This document shows positions 24,945 through 34,485 of a stretch of 64,000 bases of DNA, piece by piece. Position 1 is the first letter of the stretch. Every line of letters begins with the position of its first letter. The translations under genes were made by a program, and so were the position numbers. The notes below the pieces were generated by a model, which had not been told where the DNA came from, made no database searches, and was given only the letters and a program-made list of their open reading frames with translations. Source of the stretch: Loktanella sp. PT4BL (GTDB lineage: Bacteria > Pseudomonadota > Alphaproteobacteria > Rhodobacterales > Rhodobacteraceae); assembly GCF_003201935.1 (NCBI RefSeq), contig NZ_QJJL01000001.1, forward strand, positions 855,417 through 919,416, given 5' to 3'.

Positions 24945-26795
24945 TCAGGTCCCTGTCGCCAAACGTGGCGTGTTTTCGATCACTGCAAAACGCCCGATAT
25001 TCTGCTCACTGCCAAGCCGTTCTGGCGTGCGGAACCCTTTCAGGGAATCGGACAATCGCAGAGATTCGTCACGTAAAAAGCGCACCGCAGTGCCCGTCTG
25101 TTCGACCATCGACGCATTTTTCTGGGTCATATTATCAAGGGTGCGGACACTACCATTGATTTCATCAAGATCGCTGGCCTGCCGGCGGACGGATTGCGCG
25201 ATATCCGATACGAGCCCGCCGAGGGATTCGACATGCTCCAACACTTCACCAAGCTTAAGCCCCGTGTTCTGCACCAGTTTATTGCCGGATTGAATTTCCG
25301 CAGCACTGGTTGATATCAGCGCCTTGATTTCCTTTGCCGAATCCGTGGCGTTCTTGGCAAGCCCGCGCACTTCGGAGGCGACAACAGCAAAGCCGCGACC
25401 TGCATCACCGGCGCGCGCCGCTTCAACGCCTGCATTCAATGCAAGCAAGTTCGTTTGAAAGGCAATATCTTCGATCACGCCAATAATCTTGGTGATTTCA
25501 CCCGAGGACGCCTCAATGCGCCCGATCGATTGCATCGCGGCTTCCAACGCCGTGCGGCTATCCGACGACAGCGATTGGCTGCGGGTTGCCGCCGCATCAG
25601 CCTGATCCGCTTTCTCTACGATCTGCGTTGTCTCTTCGGTCAAGCGGTTCAGCGATGTCGCGGAGTCCGCCAGTGTTTTGGCCTGACTGTCGACGCGCGC
25701 TGCCAGTTCAGCGGATTCCGAACCGATAGACTGGCCAATTCTTTCGACTTCATCGGCAATGCTTCCAATGTCTGAAATAGTCCGCGACAGGTGTGTCACG
25801 AAATGGTTAAAGTCATCACGCAGCGCGGCATAGTCCTGTGGGAAACTTTCGCCATCACGCGCAGCGACCCGCACCATCAGATCCTGTTTCGCCAGCTTTT
25901 CCAGTGCATCGCGCAAGGCGCTGACAGCGAAGGCCTGCTCCGCTTGTGCGGTATCAGAGGCCTGCTTGACGGCTTCCGCGCGTTTCAATTCGTCCTGAAA
26001 TCCTGAAATCTCTTTTGCGATCGCACCGATCTGGTCTTTGCGTGTGATGAAGGGAATTGTCTGATGCAACTGGCCCTGTGCCACTTGTGAAATCCGGTCT
26101 GCCAAAATGCTTAGCGGGCGTAAAAGCCACGAAATCAACACTGCCAAAAGACCTGCTCCGAGCAAAATAATCGCTGCCGCCGTTCCGGAACCCAACCAGA
26201 AGCTTGATGCAAGTGCCGCGTCGATCCGCGTGCGCTCGACGCCCACGTAGAAAATCCCGATCACGTCGCCACGGCTATCGATGACGGGTTCGTAGATCGT
26301 CAGATAGGGCTTGCCGAGAATCACCGCCTCGCCACGAAATGTCCGCTTGTTTCTCATGACATCGAACACCGGATTGGCAGTCCCCAAGGCAGTCCCCACT
26401 GCGCGTTCCCCGTCAGGTTTGATAATGTTTGTAGTGCGTCGAATGAAATCACCTGCGTTCTGATCCCAAACAAACACGGTGGCTGTTTCCCCTGAAATCG
26501 CACCCACGCGGTCGATCAAACGGTGGTCATCAAAGGCAGGAATCGCATCCCAGTTCACGGATGTGACAGCGCCATCTGCCCCGTAAGTCACTGTGATATC
26601 GTCGAATTGATCCATGAAAGTTGATGTCAGGATGCGCAGCCCTGTATTTTGTTCCAACTGCGCTTTTTCCAATAACGTCTGTTTCTGTGAATATTGCAGA
26701 ACGCCGATCACCATCGCGAAAAGAGCGGCGATAAGGATCACCGAACTCATGATCAATTGACCACGCAGTGACATGTTCGAGAGGAAATTGCGCAT
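24945..26795 (-). CDS. Methyl-accepting chemotaxis protein with Cache-type sensor
   Basis: 616 residues from the ATG at 26795, preceded by CCGGAG. An N-terminal membrane segment (~12-34) and a second at ~195-220 enclose a ~160-residue periplasmic domain with YLTIYEPVIDSRGDVIGIFY near its end, as in single-Cache/sCache sensors. A HAMP domain follows the second segment, then a long coiled coil with the kinase-contact tip EDIAFQTNLLALNAGVEAAR and AGRGFAVVASEVRGLA. No ligand can be assigned. It is divergent from the hydantoinase operon, which starts 211 bp away, so it may sense a substrate or product of that pathway (inference). Confidence 0.9.
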   Translation of the reverse strand: MRNFLSNMSLRGQLIMSSVILIAALFAMVIGVLQYSQKQTLLEKAQLEQNTGLRILTSTFMDQFDDITVTYGADGAVTSVNWDAIPAFDDHRLIDRVGAISGETATVFVWDQNAGDFIRRTTNIIKPDGERAVGTALGTANPVFDVMRNKRTFRGEAVILGKPYLTIYEPVIDSRGDVIGIFYVGVERTRIDAALASSFWLGSGTAAAIILLGAGLLAVLISWLLRPLSILADRISQVAQGQLHQTIPFITRKDQIGAIAKEISGFQDELKRAEAVKQASDTAQAEQAFAVSALRDALEKLAKQDLMVRVAARDGESFPQDYAALRDDFNHFVTHLSRTISDIGSIADEVERIGQSIGSESAELAARVDSQAKTLADSATSLNRLTEETTQIVEKADQADAAATRSQSLSSDSRTALEAAMQSIGRIEASSGEITKIIGVIEDIAFQTNLLALNAGVEAARAGDAGRGFAVVASEVRGLAKNATDSAKEIKALISTSAAEIQSGNKLVQNTGLKLGEVLEHVESLGGLVSDIAQSVRRQASDLDEINGSVRTLDNMTQKNASMVEQTGTAVRFLRDESLRLSDSLKGFRTPERLGSEQNIGRFAVIENTPRLATGT

Positions 26796-27006
26796 GCGGC
26801 GTACTCCGGATTTACAGTCTGGCCGCCGTTCTCGCGCAAAACTGTTTTCAAACAGTGAACGCAGGCCAAAGAGTGATACGATTTTCAATCGTAAACGCGG
26901 ATTGTGCGCCGGTAAAAAATTCTCCGCCAAGTGCGTCAAAGCCGTTTGTATCGCCGAAATATCGCTTCTAAGCTGACGCAGAATTTGCACGTGAAGGAGC
27001 CCCGCA

Positions 27007-29082
27007 ATGCAGCAACACATACGTATGGGTGTGGATATTGGCGGCACCTTTACGGATGTGGTGCTTGAGGTGGGGGATGCGCGCTATTCCACCAAGGTAC
27101 TGACTACCTATGCCGCCCCCGAAAACGCGATCATCGACGGGATGCATCAGGTCTGTGACAAGGCAGGCATCAAGCCTTCCCAGATTGATCAGATCATCCA
27201 CGGCACAACCCTTGCCACCAACGCATTGATCGAACGGCGCGGCGCGAAAACAGCGCTGATTACCACCGAAGGTTTCCGTGACGTCATCGAGATGCGCACC
27301 GAGAGCCGCTTTGAACAATATGATCTGAACCTGCAATTGCCCGAACCGCTGTTGCCGCGCCAACATCGCTTTACGCTCAGGGAACGCATTGACGCGCGGG
27401 GCGATGTGCTCGTCGCGCTGGACCGCGCGGACATCGAAGCGCTGGCTGATGAGATGGCTTCTTACGGCTTTGAGAGTATCGCTATCGGTCTGCTTCATGC
27501 CTATCTGAACGACAGCCATGAACGCATGATCCGTGCGGTTTTTGCCGAAAAACTGCCCGACGTGATGATATCGCTGTCGTCCGAAGTGTCGCCGCAGATG
27601 CGCGAATATGAACGCTTCAATACCACCGTGGCCAACGCCTATATCAAGCCGCTGATGAAATCCTATCTGGGTCGCCTGAAGGGCCGATTGACCGACGAAG
27701 GGGCGGACTGCCCAATCTTCCTGATGCACTCGGGGGGCGGGATCATCAGCCTTGAGAGTGCGGCGGAATTTCCTGTGCGGCTGGTGGAATCCGGGCCTGC
27801 GGGCGGTGCGGTCTTTGCCGCCGATATTGCGGCCCGCTATGGCCTGAACAAGGTACTGTCCTTTGATATGGGCGGGACAACGGCCAAGATTTGTCTGATC
27901 AAGAATCAAACCCCTAAGACCGCACGCGTCTTTGAGGTCGCGCGTACCTATCGCTTCAAGAAGGGCTCGGGCATGCCCATCTCGATCCCTGTCATTGATA
28001 TGGTCGAGATCGGGGCGGGGGGCGGCAGCCTCGCCCATGTCGATGCGATGCGCCAGATCCGTGTTGGCCCTGAAAGTGCAGGATCAGAGCCGGGTCCGGC
28101 CTGCTACGGACGCGGCGGCGCGCGCCCTGCGGTAACGGATGCGGACCTGACACTGGGCAAGCTGGATCCCGACCATTTCGCAGGAGGGTCGATCAAACTT
28201 GATGCTGCTGCCGCGTCGCAGGCGCTGGGCACATTGGGTGCGCCGCTCGAAATGGATGCGCAAATGGCGGCCTTCGGGCTGGCTGAAGTCGTAGATGAAA
28301 ACATGGCCAATGCTGCGCGCGTACATGCGGTGGAAAACGGTGAAGATCTTGCCAACTACACCATGATTGCCTTTGGTGGCGCGGCACCGCTGCACGCGGG
28401 ACGGCTTTGTGAAAAACTTGGCATCGACCGGTTGCTGGTGCCAACGGGCGCAGGTGTCGGCTCGGCCATCGGTTTCCTGCGCGCGCCATTCAGTTTTGAG
28501 GCGACACGCAGTGTTTACATGAAGCTTTCCGGTTTTGCGCCGCAGGTGGTCAAGACACTGCTTGCTGAAATGGAGGCCGAGGCCACGGGTTTCGTACGCA
28601 CCTGTGACGCTGATGCGCCGATCAAAGCCGAATACAAGGTCTATATGCGCTACACTGGCCAAGGCTGGGAAATCCCGATCAGCTTGACGCCCGAGCAAGC
28701 GCAGAACCCTGACGCGGCAGAGTTCCTTGCACTTTTTGAGGCGGATTATACCACGCTCTTCGGGCGCACAGTGGCAGGGATGGATGTTGAAATCACCGTC
28801 TGGGCGGTGAATGCCACGACCGAGGTGGCGGCGGTTGAAACGATTGGCGCAACACCGGGCGGCAAGGTTGCGGAGGTGTTGAACAGCCGTGCACTTTTCG
28901 ACCCGATCAAAGGCGCGCCTTCCGCCGCGGCCATCGTCCCGCGCGCGGCCCTTTCTGCGGGTGATTGGGTCGCGGGCCCTGCGCTGATCACCGAGGATGA
29001 GACGACCATTGTCGTCCCCGCAAGCCGCACCGCCACAGCACGCCCCGATGGCACCATCGACATTACGGAGAAACGCACATGA
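27007..29082 (+). CDS. Hydantoinase/oxoprolinase subunit A (HyuA family)
   Basis: 691 residues with GGAG upstream of the ATG. HyuA-type ATP-dependent hydrolase with an actin-like ATPase fold: MGVDIGGTFTDVVLEVGD near the start, GTTLATNALIERRGAKTALI, VRLVESGPAGGAVFAADIAA, and LSFDMGGTTAKICLI. The family opens five-membered cyclic amides (N-methylhydantoin, 5-oxoproline and relatives) or carboxylates ketones, always with a B subunit. The B gene overlaps by ATGA. Exact substrate unknown. It is the first gene of a five-gene operon ending at 33581. Confidence 0.88.
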   Translation: MQQHIRMGVDIGGTFTDVVLEVGDARYSTKVLTTYAAPENAIIDGMHQVCDKAGIKPSQIDQIIHGTTLATNALIERRGAKTALITTEGFRDVIEMRTESRFEQYDLNLQLPEPLLPRQHRFTLRERIDARGDVLVALDRADIEALADEMASYGFESIAIGLLHAYLNDSHERMIRAVFAEKLPDVMISLSSEVSPQMREYERFNTTVANAYIKPLMKSYLGRLKGRLTDEGADCPIFLMHSGGGIISLESAAEFPVRLVESGPAGGAVFAADIAARYGLNKVLSFDMGGTTAKICLIKNQTPKTARVFEVARTYRFKKGSGMPISIPVIDMVEIGAGGGSLAHVDAMRQIRVGPESAGSEPGPACYGRGGARPAVTDADLTLGKLDPDHFAGGSIKLDAAAASQALGTLGAPLEMDAQMAAFGLAEVVDENMANAARVHAVENGEDLANYTMIAFGGAAPLHAGRLCEKLGIDRLLVPTGAGVGSAIGFLRAPFSFEATRSVYMKLSGFAPQVVKTLLAEMEAEATGFVRTCDADAPIKAEYKVYMRYTGQGWEIPISLTPEQAQNPDAAEFLALFEADYTTLFGRTVAGMDVEITVWAVNATTEVAAVETIGATPGGKVAEVLNSRALFDPIKGAPSAAAIVPRAALSAGDWVAGPALITEDETTIVVPASRTATARPDGTIDITEKRT

Positions 29083-30764
29083 GCAACGTTGCATTTCAGG
29101 TCATGTGGAACCGCCTGATCTCGGTTGTCGAGGAACAGGCGCAGGCGCTGGTCCGCACCGCGTTTTCCACCTCTGTGCGCGAGGCAGGTGATCTTTCTGC
29201 CGGCGTTTACAATGCTGACGGCCTGATGCTGGCACAGGCGGTTACAGGCACGCCTGGCCATGTGAATGCGATGGCCGATGCTGTCGCCCATTTCATCCGC
29301 CGGATTGGCCGTGAGAATATCCAAGAGGGCGACGTCTATATCACCAACGATCCATGGGAAGGCACCGGCCATCTGCATGATATCACCGTCGTGACGCCGT
29401 CATTTCATAACGGTCACCATGTGGGCTTTTTCGCCTGTACAGCCCATGTGGTTGATATCGGCGGGCGGGGTTTTGGCGCGGATGCGGCAAGCGTTTACGA
29501 AGAGGGCATCTATATCCCGATCATGAAACTCGCGGATCGTGGCAAGGTGGATGAGACCCTGATCCGCCTGTTGCGCGGCAATGTGCGCGAACCCGATCAG
29601 TTGATCGGTGATATCTATGCGCTGGCCACCTGCAACGAGATCGGGCACCGGCGGCTGACCGAAATGATGAACGAATTCGGCCTCAGCGACCTGACAGGTA
29701 TCGGTGATTTCATCCTCGAAAACTCGCGTCGCGCGACGCTGGAACGGATCGCAGCCTTGCCCCGCGAAACCGCGAAGGGTGCGATGCGGATCGACGGGTT
29801 TGACCGGCCCATTGATCTCAAAGTCAGGCTTGAGATCGCCGGGGACCGCATTTTATGTGATTTCGCGGGCACATCCGGAGTGGATAAAAAAGGCATCAAC
29901 GTGCCGATGGTCTATACCAAAGCCTATGCCTGCTATGCGCTCAAATGCGCTATCGCGCCGGAAATCCCCAACAATGCGGCATCATTGGCGCCGTTCGAAG
30001 TGACGGCCCCCGCAGGGAGTATTGTCAACGCAGTCCATCCTGCGCCTGTCGCCTTGCGCCATATCATCGGCCATATGATCCCCGATACGGTGTATGATGC
30101 GCTGGATAAAATCCTGCCTGCCACTGTGCCTGCCGAAGGGGCGGGGTGTCTGTGCAATTTCCAGGTCTCTTTGCGCCCCGCTCCCGGCCACCAAGGGCGC
30201 AGGTCCGAGGTGCTGACTTTCAACTCCGGCGGTGCAGGTGCGCGGCCCACCGTGGACGGGCTGAATGCGACGGCCTTTCCTTCGGGCGTGATGACCATGC
30301 CGATCGAGGCGACAGAACACACCGGCCCGGTCATCATCTGGCGCAAGGAACTGCGTCCTGACAGCGGTGGCGCCGGGCAGTACCGCGGCGGTCTGGGACA
30401 ATATATGGAGGTCGGTGCCACGGCAGGGCATGAATTTGATTTCTCGGCCATGTTCGACCGTGTCCATCACCCCGCCCGTGGACGGCAGGGCGGGCAGGAT
30501 GGCGCGCCGACGGCAATTGCACAGGATGATGGCAGCGTCATGCAAGGTAAGGGGAAGCAGTTTGTCCCTGAAGGCAGACGCGTCATGCTGGCTTTGCCCG
30601 GAGGCGCAGGCTATGGCCTCGCCTCCGCACGCGATCCCGCGCTTGTGAAACGCGATCTTGCGCGTGGGTATATTTCGGCGACATCTGCCCGTGATGATTA
30701 TGGTCTGAGCGCGGACGAAATTGCGGCTGTTCTTGCGGCTGTCAGCAAAGGGGAAACCGTGTGA
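29079..30764 (+). CDS. Hydantoinase/oxoprolinase subunit B (HyuB family)
   Basis: 561 residues. Family features include FSTSVREAGDLSAGVYNADG, TGTPGHVNAMADAVAHF, YITNDPWEGTGHLHDITVVT and the C-terminal ELRPDSGGAGQYRGGLGQ. It forms a complex with the HyuA product encoded immediately upstream (4-base overlap). The end of the frame touches the next start (TGATG at 30762-30766), keeping coupling through the operon. Cytoplasmic. Confidence 0.9.
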   Translation: MSNVAFQVMWNRLISVVEEQAQALVRTAFSTSVREAGDLSAGVYNADGLMLAQAVTGTPGHVNAMADAVAHFIRRIGRENIQEGDVYITNDPWEGTGHLHDITVVTPSFHNGHHVGFFACTAHVVDIGGRGFGADAASVYEEGIYIPIMKLADRGKVDETLIRLLRGNVREPDQLIGDIYALATCNEIGHRRLTEMMNEFGLSDLTGIGDFILENSRRATLERIAALPRETAKGAMRIDGFDRPIDLKVRLEIAGDRILCDFAGTSGVDKKGINVPMVYTKAYACYALKCAIAPEIPNNAASLAPFEVTAPAGSIVNAVHPAPVALRHIIGHMIPDTVYDALDKILPATVPAEGAGCLCNFQVSLRPAPGHQGRRSEVLTFNSGGAGARPTVDGLNATAFPSGVMTMPIEATEHTGPVIIWRKELRPDSGGAGQYRGGLGQYMEVGATAGHEFDFSAMFDRVHHPARGRQGGQDGAPTAIAQDDGSVMQGKGKQFVPEGRRVMLALPGGAGYGLASARDPALVKRDLARGYISATSARDDYGLSADEIAAVLAAVSKGETV

Positions 30765-31966
30765 TGCAAGCGCCTGAGCACGCAAACTATGACGTCGTCA
30801 TCGTCGGTGGGGCGATCTACGGATCGGCCGTCGCTTGGTTCCTGACTGACAACCCCGATTTTGACGGCACGATCTTGGTCGTCGAACGCGACCCGACCTA
30901 TGAATTCGCCTCGACCTCGCACACCAATTCCTGCATCCGCCAGCAGTTCAGCGAGGAAATCAACGTGCGGATTTCCCAGTTCGCGGTAGATTACATCAAG
31001 AATTTCCGCGCCTATCTGGGCGGCGATGCCCGCATCCCGCAACCGCTGATCCATAGTTTCGGCTATCTCTATCTGGCCGATAACGAAGGTTTTGCCGCAG
31101 CGCTGCGCGAAGCCCAGAAAATTCAGGCGGCTTGCGGTGCGGGCACACAGCATATGAGCCGTGATGAAATTGCGCAGGCCTATCCGTTCTATCAGCTCGA
31201 TGACATCATCGCGGGCAACCACAATACAGTTGATGAAGGGTATTTCGACGGTCACACGCTTTTTGACTGGTGGCGGCGCATGGCCAAAGAGCGCGGCGTG
31301 ACCTTCCTGACCAACGAAGTGGTTGCGATGAACCGCAACGCCGCAGGCACCCGCGTGGAGAGTGTGATCCTCAAATCAGGCGAGGTTGTGGGCTGCGGCA
31401 CGGTCGTCAACGCCTCGGGCCCGCGCGCTTTGCTCACTGCCCGTATGGCGGGTATCGACATGCCTGTCGAGCCGCGCAAACGTTACACCTTTGTGTTTGC
31501 AGCCGAAAAGCCGCTGGACCGCGATCTGCCGCTGACGATTGACCCCTCGGGCGTACACATGCGTACCGACGGCGCCTATTATATGGCGGGCTGTCCGCCC
31601 GATGACGACGGGCCTGTCGATTATGCCGATTTTGCCGCTGACCATAGTATCTGGGAAGACAAGGTCTGGCCGATCCTCGCAACCCGTATCCCGCAATTCG
31701 AGGCGATCAAGCTGCGCAATTCATGGGTCGGGCATTATGCCTACAACACCTTCGACCAGAACGCGATTTTGGGGGCACATGACGCGGTCGCGAACTTTGT
31801 CTTTGTGAACGGATTCTCGGGCCATGGTTTGCAGCAGTCCCCCGCCATCGGGCGCGGCACGGCGGAATTGATCACTTATGGGGAATACCGCACGCTGGAT
31901 CTGACCCCGTTGAACTTTACCCGCATCGCGCAGGGTGCCCGCTTTGTCGAGAAGGCCGTGATATGA
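30764..31966 (+). CDS. FAD-dependent oxidoreductase, D-amino-acid-oxidase/sarcosine-oxidase type
   Basis: About 400 residues from the ATG at 30764 (a GTG at 30761 is also possible). The N-terminal Rossmann motif is YDVVIVGGAIYGSAVAWFL followed by an acidic strand end (LVVERD). SHTNSCIRQQFSEEINVRIS resembles the region covering the flavin in DAO-type oxidases. The C-terminal NGFSGHGLQQSPAIGRGTAE is the conserved flavin-contact stretch of the family. It probably oxidises an amine, N-methyl amino acid or hydroxy acid formed by the hydantoinase-like steps. Coupled to neighbours by 1- and 4-base overlaps. Confidence 0.85.
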   Translation: MQAPEHANYDVVIVGGAIYGSAVAWFLTDNPDFDGTILVVERDPTYEFASTSHTNSCIRQQFSEEINVRISQFAVDYIKNFRAYLGGDARIPQPLIHSFGYLYLADNEGFAAALREAQKIQAACGAGTQHMSRDEIAQAYPFYQLDDIIAGNHNTVDEGYFDGHTLFDWWRRMAKERGVTFLTNEVVAMNRNAAGTRVESVILKSGEVVGCGTVVNASGPRALLTARMAGIDMPVEPRKRYTFVFAAEKPLDRDLPLTIDPSGVHMRTDGAYYMAGCPPDDDGPVDYADFAADHSIWEDKVWPILATRIPQFEAIKLRNSWVGHYAYNTFDQNAILGAHDAVANFVFVNGFSGHGLQQSPAIGRGTAELITYGEYRTLDLTPLNFTRIAQGARFVEKAVI

Positions 31967-32748
31967 AGATGGCGCCCAACGCCTTTCTGGCCGCAATCCG
32001 CGCAGGCTGTCCGCAAATCGGGCTGTGGATCAGCCTGTCGCACAATTATGCCGCCGAGGTGGTGGCAAGTGCGGGCTATGATTGGCTCTTGGTCGATATG
32101 GAGCACGCACCAAGCGATATAGCGACTGTTCTGGGCCAATTGCAGGCAATCGCGCCGCATGGTTCAACCGCCATCGTGCGCCCGCCATGGAACGACGCTG
32201 TGATCGTGAAGCGCCTGTTGGATATGGGCGCGCCAGGGTTGCTCTTCCCGATGGTCCAGTCGGTGCAGGAAGCGCAGGCCGCAGTCGCCGCCTGCCGCTA
32301 TCCACCCAAAGGTGTGCGGGGCGTGGCCGGGTCCATCCGCGCCAACAGCTTTGGGCGGATCACCGACTATTATGCCAAAGCAGGCGATGAAACAGCCGTG
32401 CTGGTGCAGGTCGAAACCCGCGCGGCCGTGGCGCAGGCGCTAGAGATCGGTCAGGTCGGCGGTGTGGATGGCGTCTTCTTTGGTCCCGCCGATATCGCCG
32501 CCGATATGGGGCTGCTCGGGAAACATATGTCGCAGGAGGTCTGGGACCTGATCCTGCCTGCGGCGCGCAAGCTGATGGATGCGGGCATTCCTGTGGGCAC
32601 CTTGGTGACGGACCCTGTGTTCGCGGCAAAGCTGCTCTCTGACGGTTTCACGTTTGTGGCCTGCGGCACCGATACGAATTTGCTGGCCAAAGGGGCCGAT
32701 GCATTGCTGGCGCAGATACGCGCCACGACAGAAAAGGAAAACACATGA
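31963..32748 (+). CDS. HpcH/HpaI family aldolase
   Basis: 261 residues. Class II pyruvate-type aldolase of the HpcH/HpaI family: LWISLSHNYAAEVVASAGYD, LLVDMEHAPSD, LLFPMVQSVQEAQAAVAACR and YPPKGVRGVAG contain the usual Arg, Glu and metal-binding Asp/Glu positions. VDGVFFGPADIAADMG follows. The family splits 4-hydroxy-2-oxo acids to pyruvate and an aldehyde, or works on malate-like thioesters in related groups. The coupled neighbours suggest the last carbon-splitting step of the operon's pathway. Confidence 0.88.
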   Translation: MKMAPNAFLAAIRAGCPQIGLWISLSHNYAAEVVASAGYDWLLVDMEHAPSDIATVLGQLQAIAPHGSTAIVRPPWNDAVIVKRLLDMGAPGLLFPMVQSVQEAQAAVAACRYPPKGVRGVAGSIRANSFGRITDYYAKAGDETAVLVQVETRAAVAQALEIGQVGGVDGVFFGPADIAADMGLLGKHMSQEVWDLILPAARKLMDAGIPVGTLVTDPVFAAKLLSDGFTFVACGTDTNLLAKGADALLAQIRATTEKENT

Positions 32749-33581
32749 AAAAACTCGTTCTCACAGGGGCCGCGGGCCGCCTTGGATCATATCTGCGCGA
32801 GCCGCTGACAAAGATGTGCGATGAGCTTGTCTCGACCGATCGCGCTGATGATATCGGCACGCTTTATCCGGGTGAAAGCTATGTGCAGGCCGATCTTTCC
32901 AGCCTTGATGCCATGCTCGAGGTCATCAAGGGGGCCGATATGGTCGTTCATTTCGGGGCCATCGGGGATGAGGCCCCTTGGGACGATATCCTGCAATCCA
33001 ACATCATCGGTGCCTATAATGTCTGGGAGGCGGCCTACCGTTGTGGTGTCAAGCGCGTGGTCTATGCTAGTTCCGTCCATGCGGTGGGCATGCACCTGAA
33101 AACAGACACCATTGGATTGGACGCACCCCACCGCCCTGACACCTACTATGGACTGGCCAAGTGTTTCTGCGAGGATCTGGCGAGCCTTTATTGGGATAAA
33201 CGCGGGATCGAGAGCGTGTGCATGCGCATTTTCTCTTGTGCGCAGGCCACCAACGCCCGCAGCATCGGCACCTGGCTGTCTTATGACGATCTGATCCATC
33301 TTGTGGAGCGGTCCATCGACAGCCCCGTGGTGGGGTTCACCGTAGTCTACGGCATTTCCAACAATGACCGCGCGGTGGTGGATAACAGCAAGGCGGGCCA
33401 TCTGGGGTATCGCCCCAAAGACAACGCCGAGGTTTTTGCCAAAGCGGTCTTTGCCGACACCCCGCCGTTGGACAACAAGGATCTTGCAAATCTGTGCATC
33501 GGCGGGCCTTTCGCGACGGTGGAACTGGGCAACTCCGGCGTGGCCGCCCTTGGCGTGGTGGATGACCGCAAGGAGACCTAA
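32745..33581 (+). CDS. NAD-dependent epimerase/dehydratase, uronate-dehydrogenase-like
   Basis: 278 residues. Short-chain extended fold: LTGAAGRLGSYLREPLTKMC holds the GxxGxxG nucleotide site; an Asp ends the second strand; VHFGAIGDEAPWDDILQSNI and YASSVHAVG carry the middle Ser. The catalytic YxxxK is Y-Y-G-L-A-K (residues ~127-132). The closest pattern known to me is uronate dehydrogenase, which oxidises hexuronates to aldarolactones, but related enzymes use other aldehydes. It ends the operon and overlaps by four bases the convergent transporter gene. Confidence 0.8.
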   Translation: MKKLVLTGAAGRLGSYLREPLTKMCDELVSTDRADDIGTLYPGESYVQADLSSLDAMLEVIKGADMVVHFGAIGDEAPWDDILQSNIIGAYNVWEAAYRCGVKRVVYASSVHAVGMHLKTDTIGLDAPHRPDTYYGLAKCFCEDLASLYWDKRGIESVCMRIFSCAQATNARSIGTWLSYDDLIHLVERSIDSPVVGFTVVYGISNNDRAVVDNSKAGHLGYRPKDNAEVFAKAVFADTPPLDNKDLANLCIGGPFATVELGNSGVAALGVVDDRKET

Positions 33582-34003
33582 GGCTTGCGCCCTTGCGCGA
33601 CCCACATGCCCGCAAGGATCAACGCGACCCCCAGTGTGCGCGCCCACATATTGCCGGGCGCGCCCATAATGATGTCCAGTACCACACCTGAAATCATCTG
33701 CCCCGCGATGATCATCAGCGCGGTCTGGGCTGCCCCGATCCTTGCGATCAACCAACTGCCGGCCGCGATAAAGACCACGCCCACAGGTCCACCCAGATAG
33801 GCCCACCATGGAGCCTGCGCCGGTTCGCCCGCGAATAACCCGCCCACTGCCAGCGCCACGCAGGTGATAAAGACCAGCCCCACAAGATGGTTCCAGAACG
33901 ACGATTCCATTGCCGAGGTCGAGAGTGCCAGCCGCCCGTTAATTTGGCGGCTGAGTGACACCAGAACGCCAGCCAGAATGGCGAGGGCAGCAAAAAAGAT
34001 CAT
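33578..34003 (-). CDS. Small YdcZ (DUF606)/DMT-type membrane protein, second of a pair
   Basis: 141 residues from the ATG at 34003, overlapping the upstream homologue by ATGA. About five hydrophobic helices with small-residue motifs: LAILAGVLVSLSRQINGRLA, ESSFWNHLVGLVFI, PWWAYLGGPVGVVFIAAGSW and QMISGVVLDIIMGAPG. This is the half-size DMT-like family of proposed small-molecule exporters. Two tandem half-size genes suggest a heterodimer. Transport substrate unknown. Confidence 0.75.
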   Translation of the reverse strand: MIFFAALAILAGVLVSLSRQINGRLALSTSAMESSFWNHLVGLVFITCVALAVGGLFAGEPAQAPWWAYLGGPVGVVFIAAGSWLIARIGAAQTALMIIAGQMISGVVLDIIMGAPGNMWARTLGVALILAGMWVAQGRKP

Positions 34004-34467
34004 GTGCTGCTGCCAAAAAAGATCAGGATCAGACTGCCCGCGATGATCAGTGCCAAGGCCACAAAATCGCGCCACATCGGCATCCGCTGGGGCAGGCCGA
34101 ACAACCCGCGCATATCTGCAAACAGGCTAAATACCATCTGGCCCGCCAGCCCCAGCGCGATGGTCCCCGACAGGGCCAGTGCTGAATTCAACGTCGCCGA
34201 TGTTAACATAACCGTTACCGCCCCCGACACACCCCCCAGATAGACCCAAAGCGGCGGGCGCGCCGCCTGCGCACGTTTCGGACGCAAGACCAGCAAAAAT
34301 AGCAGCGCCGCGACACTGCCCGTTAGATGGGGCACCCATGATGCAAAGAACAGCGACCCGTAGGCGGCCAATGTGCCATTGAAGAGCACCATAAAGGATA
34401 ACAACCCGCCCGTGCCAAAGGCGGCGGCAAAATGCAGTGGATGATTTGAAAGCTCAGGCTGCGACAT
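34000..34467 (-). CDS. Small YdcZ (DUF606)/DMT-type membrane protein, first of a pair
   Basis: 155 residues from the ATG at 34467; a GTG at 34482 would add five. Same helix layout and motifs as the next gene (FGTGGLLSFMVLFNGTLAAY, PPLWVYLGGVSGAVTVMLTS, GTIALGLAGQMVFSLFADM), so the two arose by duplication. Both could act together as a heterodimeric transporter. The pair is convergent with the hydantoinase operon and not obviously part of it. Confidence 0.75.
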   Translation of the reverse strand: MSQPELSNHPLHFAAAFGTGGLLSFMVLFNGTLAAYGSLFFASWVPHLTGSVAALLFLLVLRPKRAQAARPPLWVYLGGVSGAVTVMLTSATLNSALALSGTIALGLAGQMVFSLFADMRGLFGLPQRMPMWRDFVALALIIAGSLILIFFGSST

Positions 34468-34485
34468 AGTCGCAGGTGTCACTCT

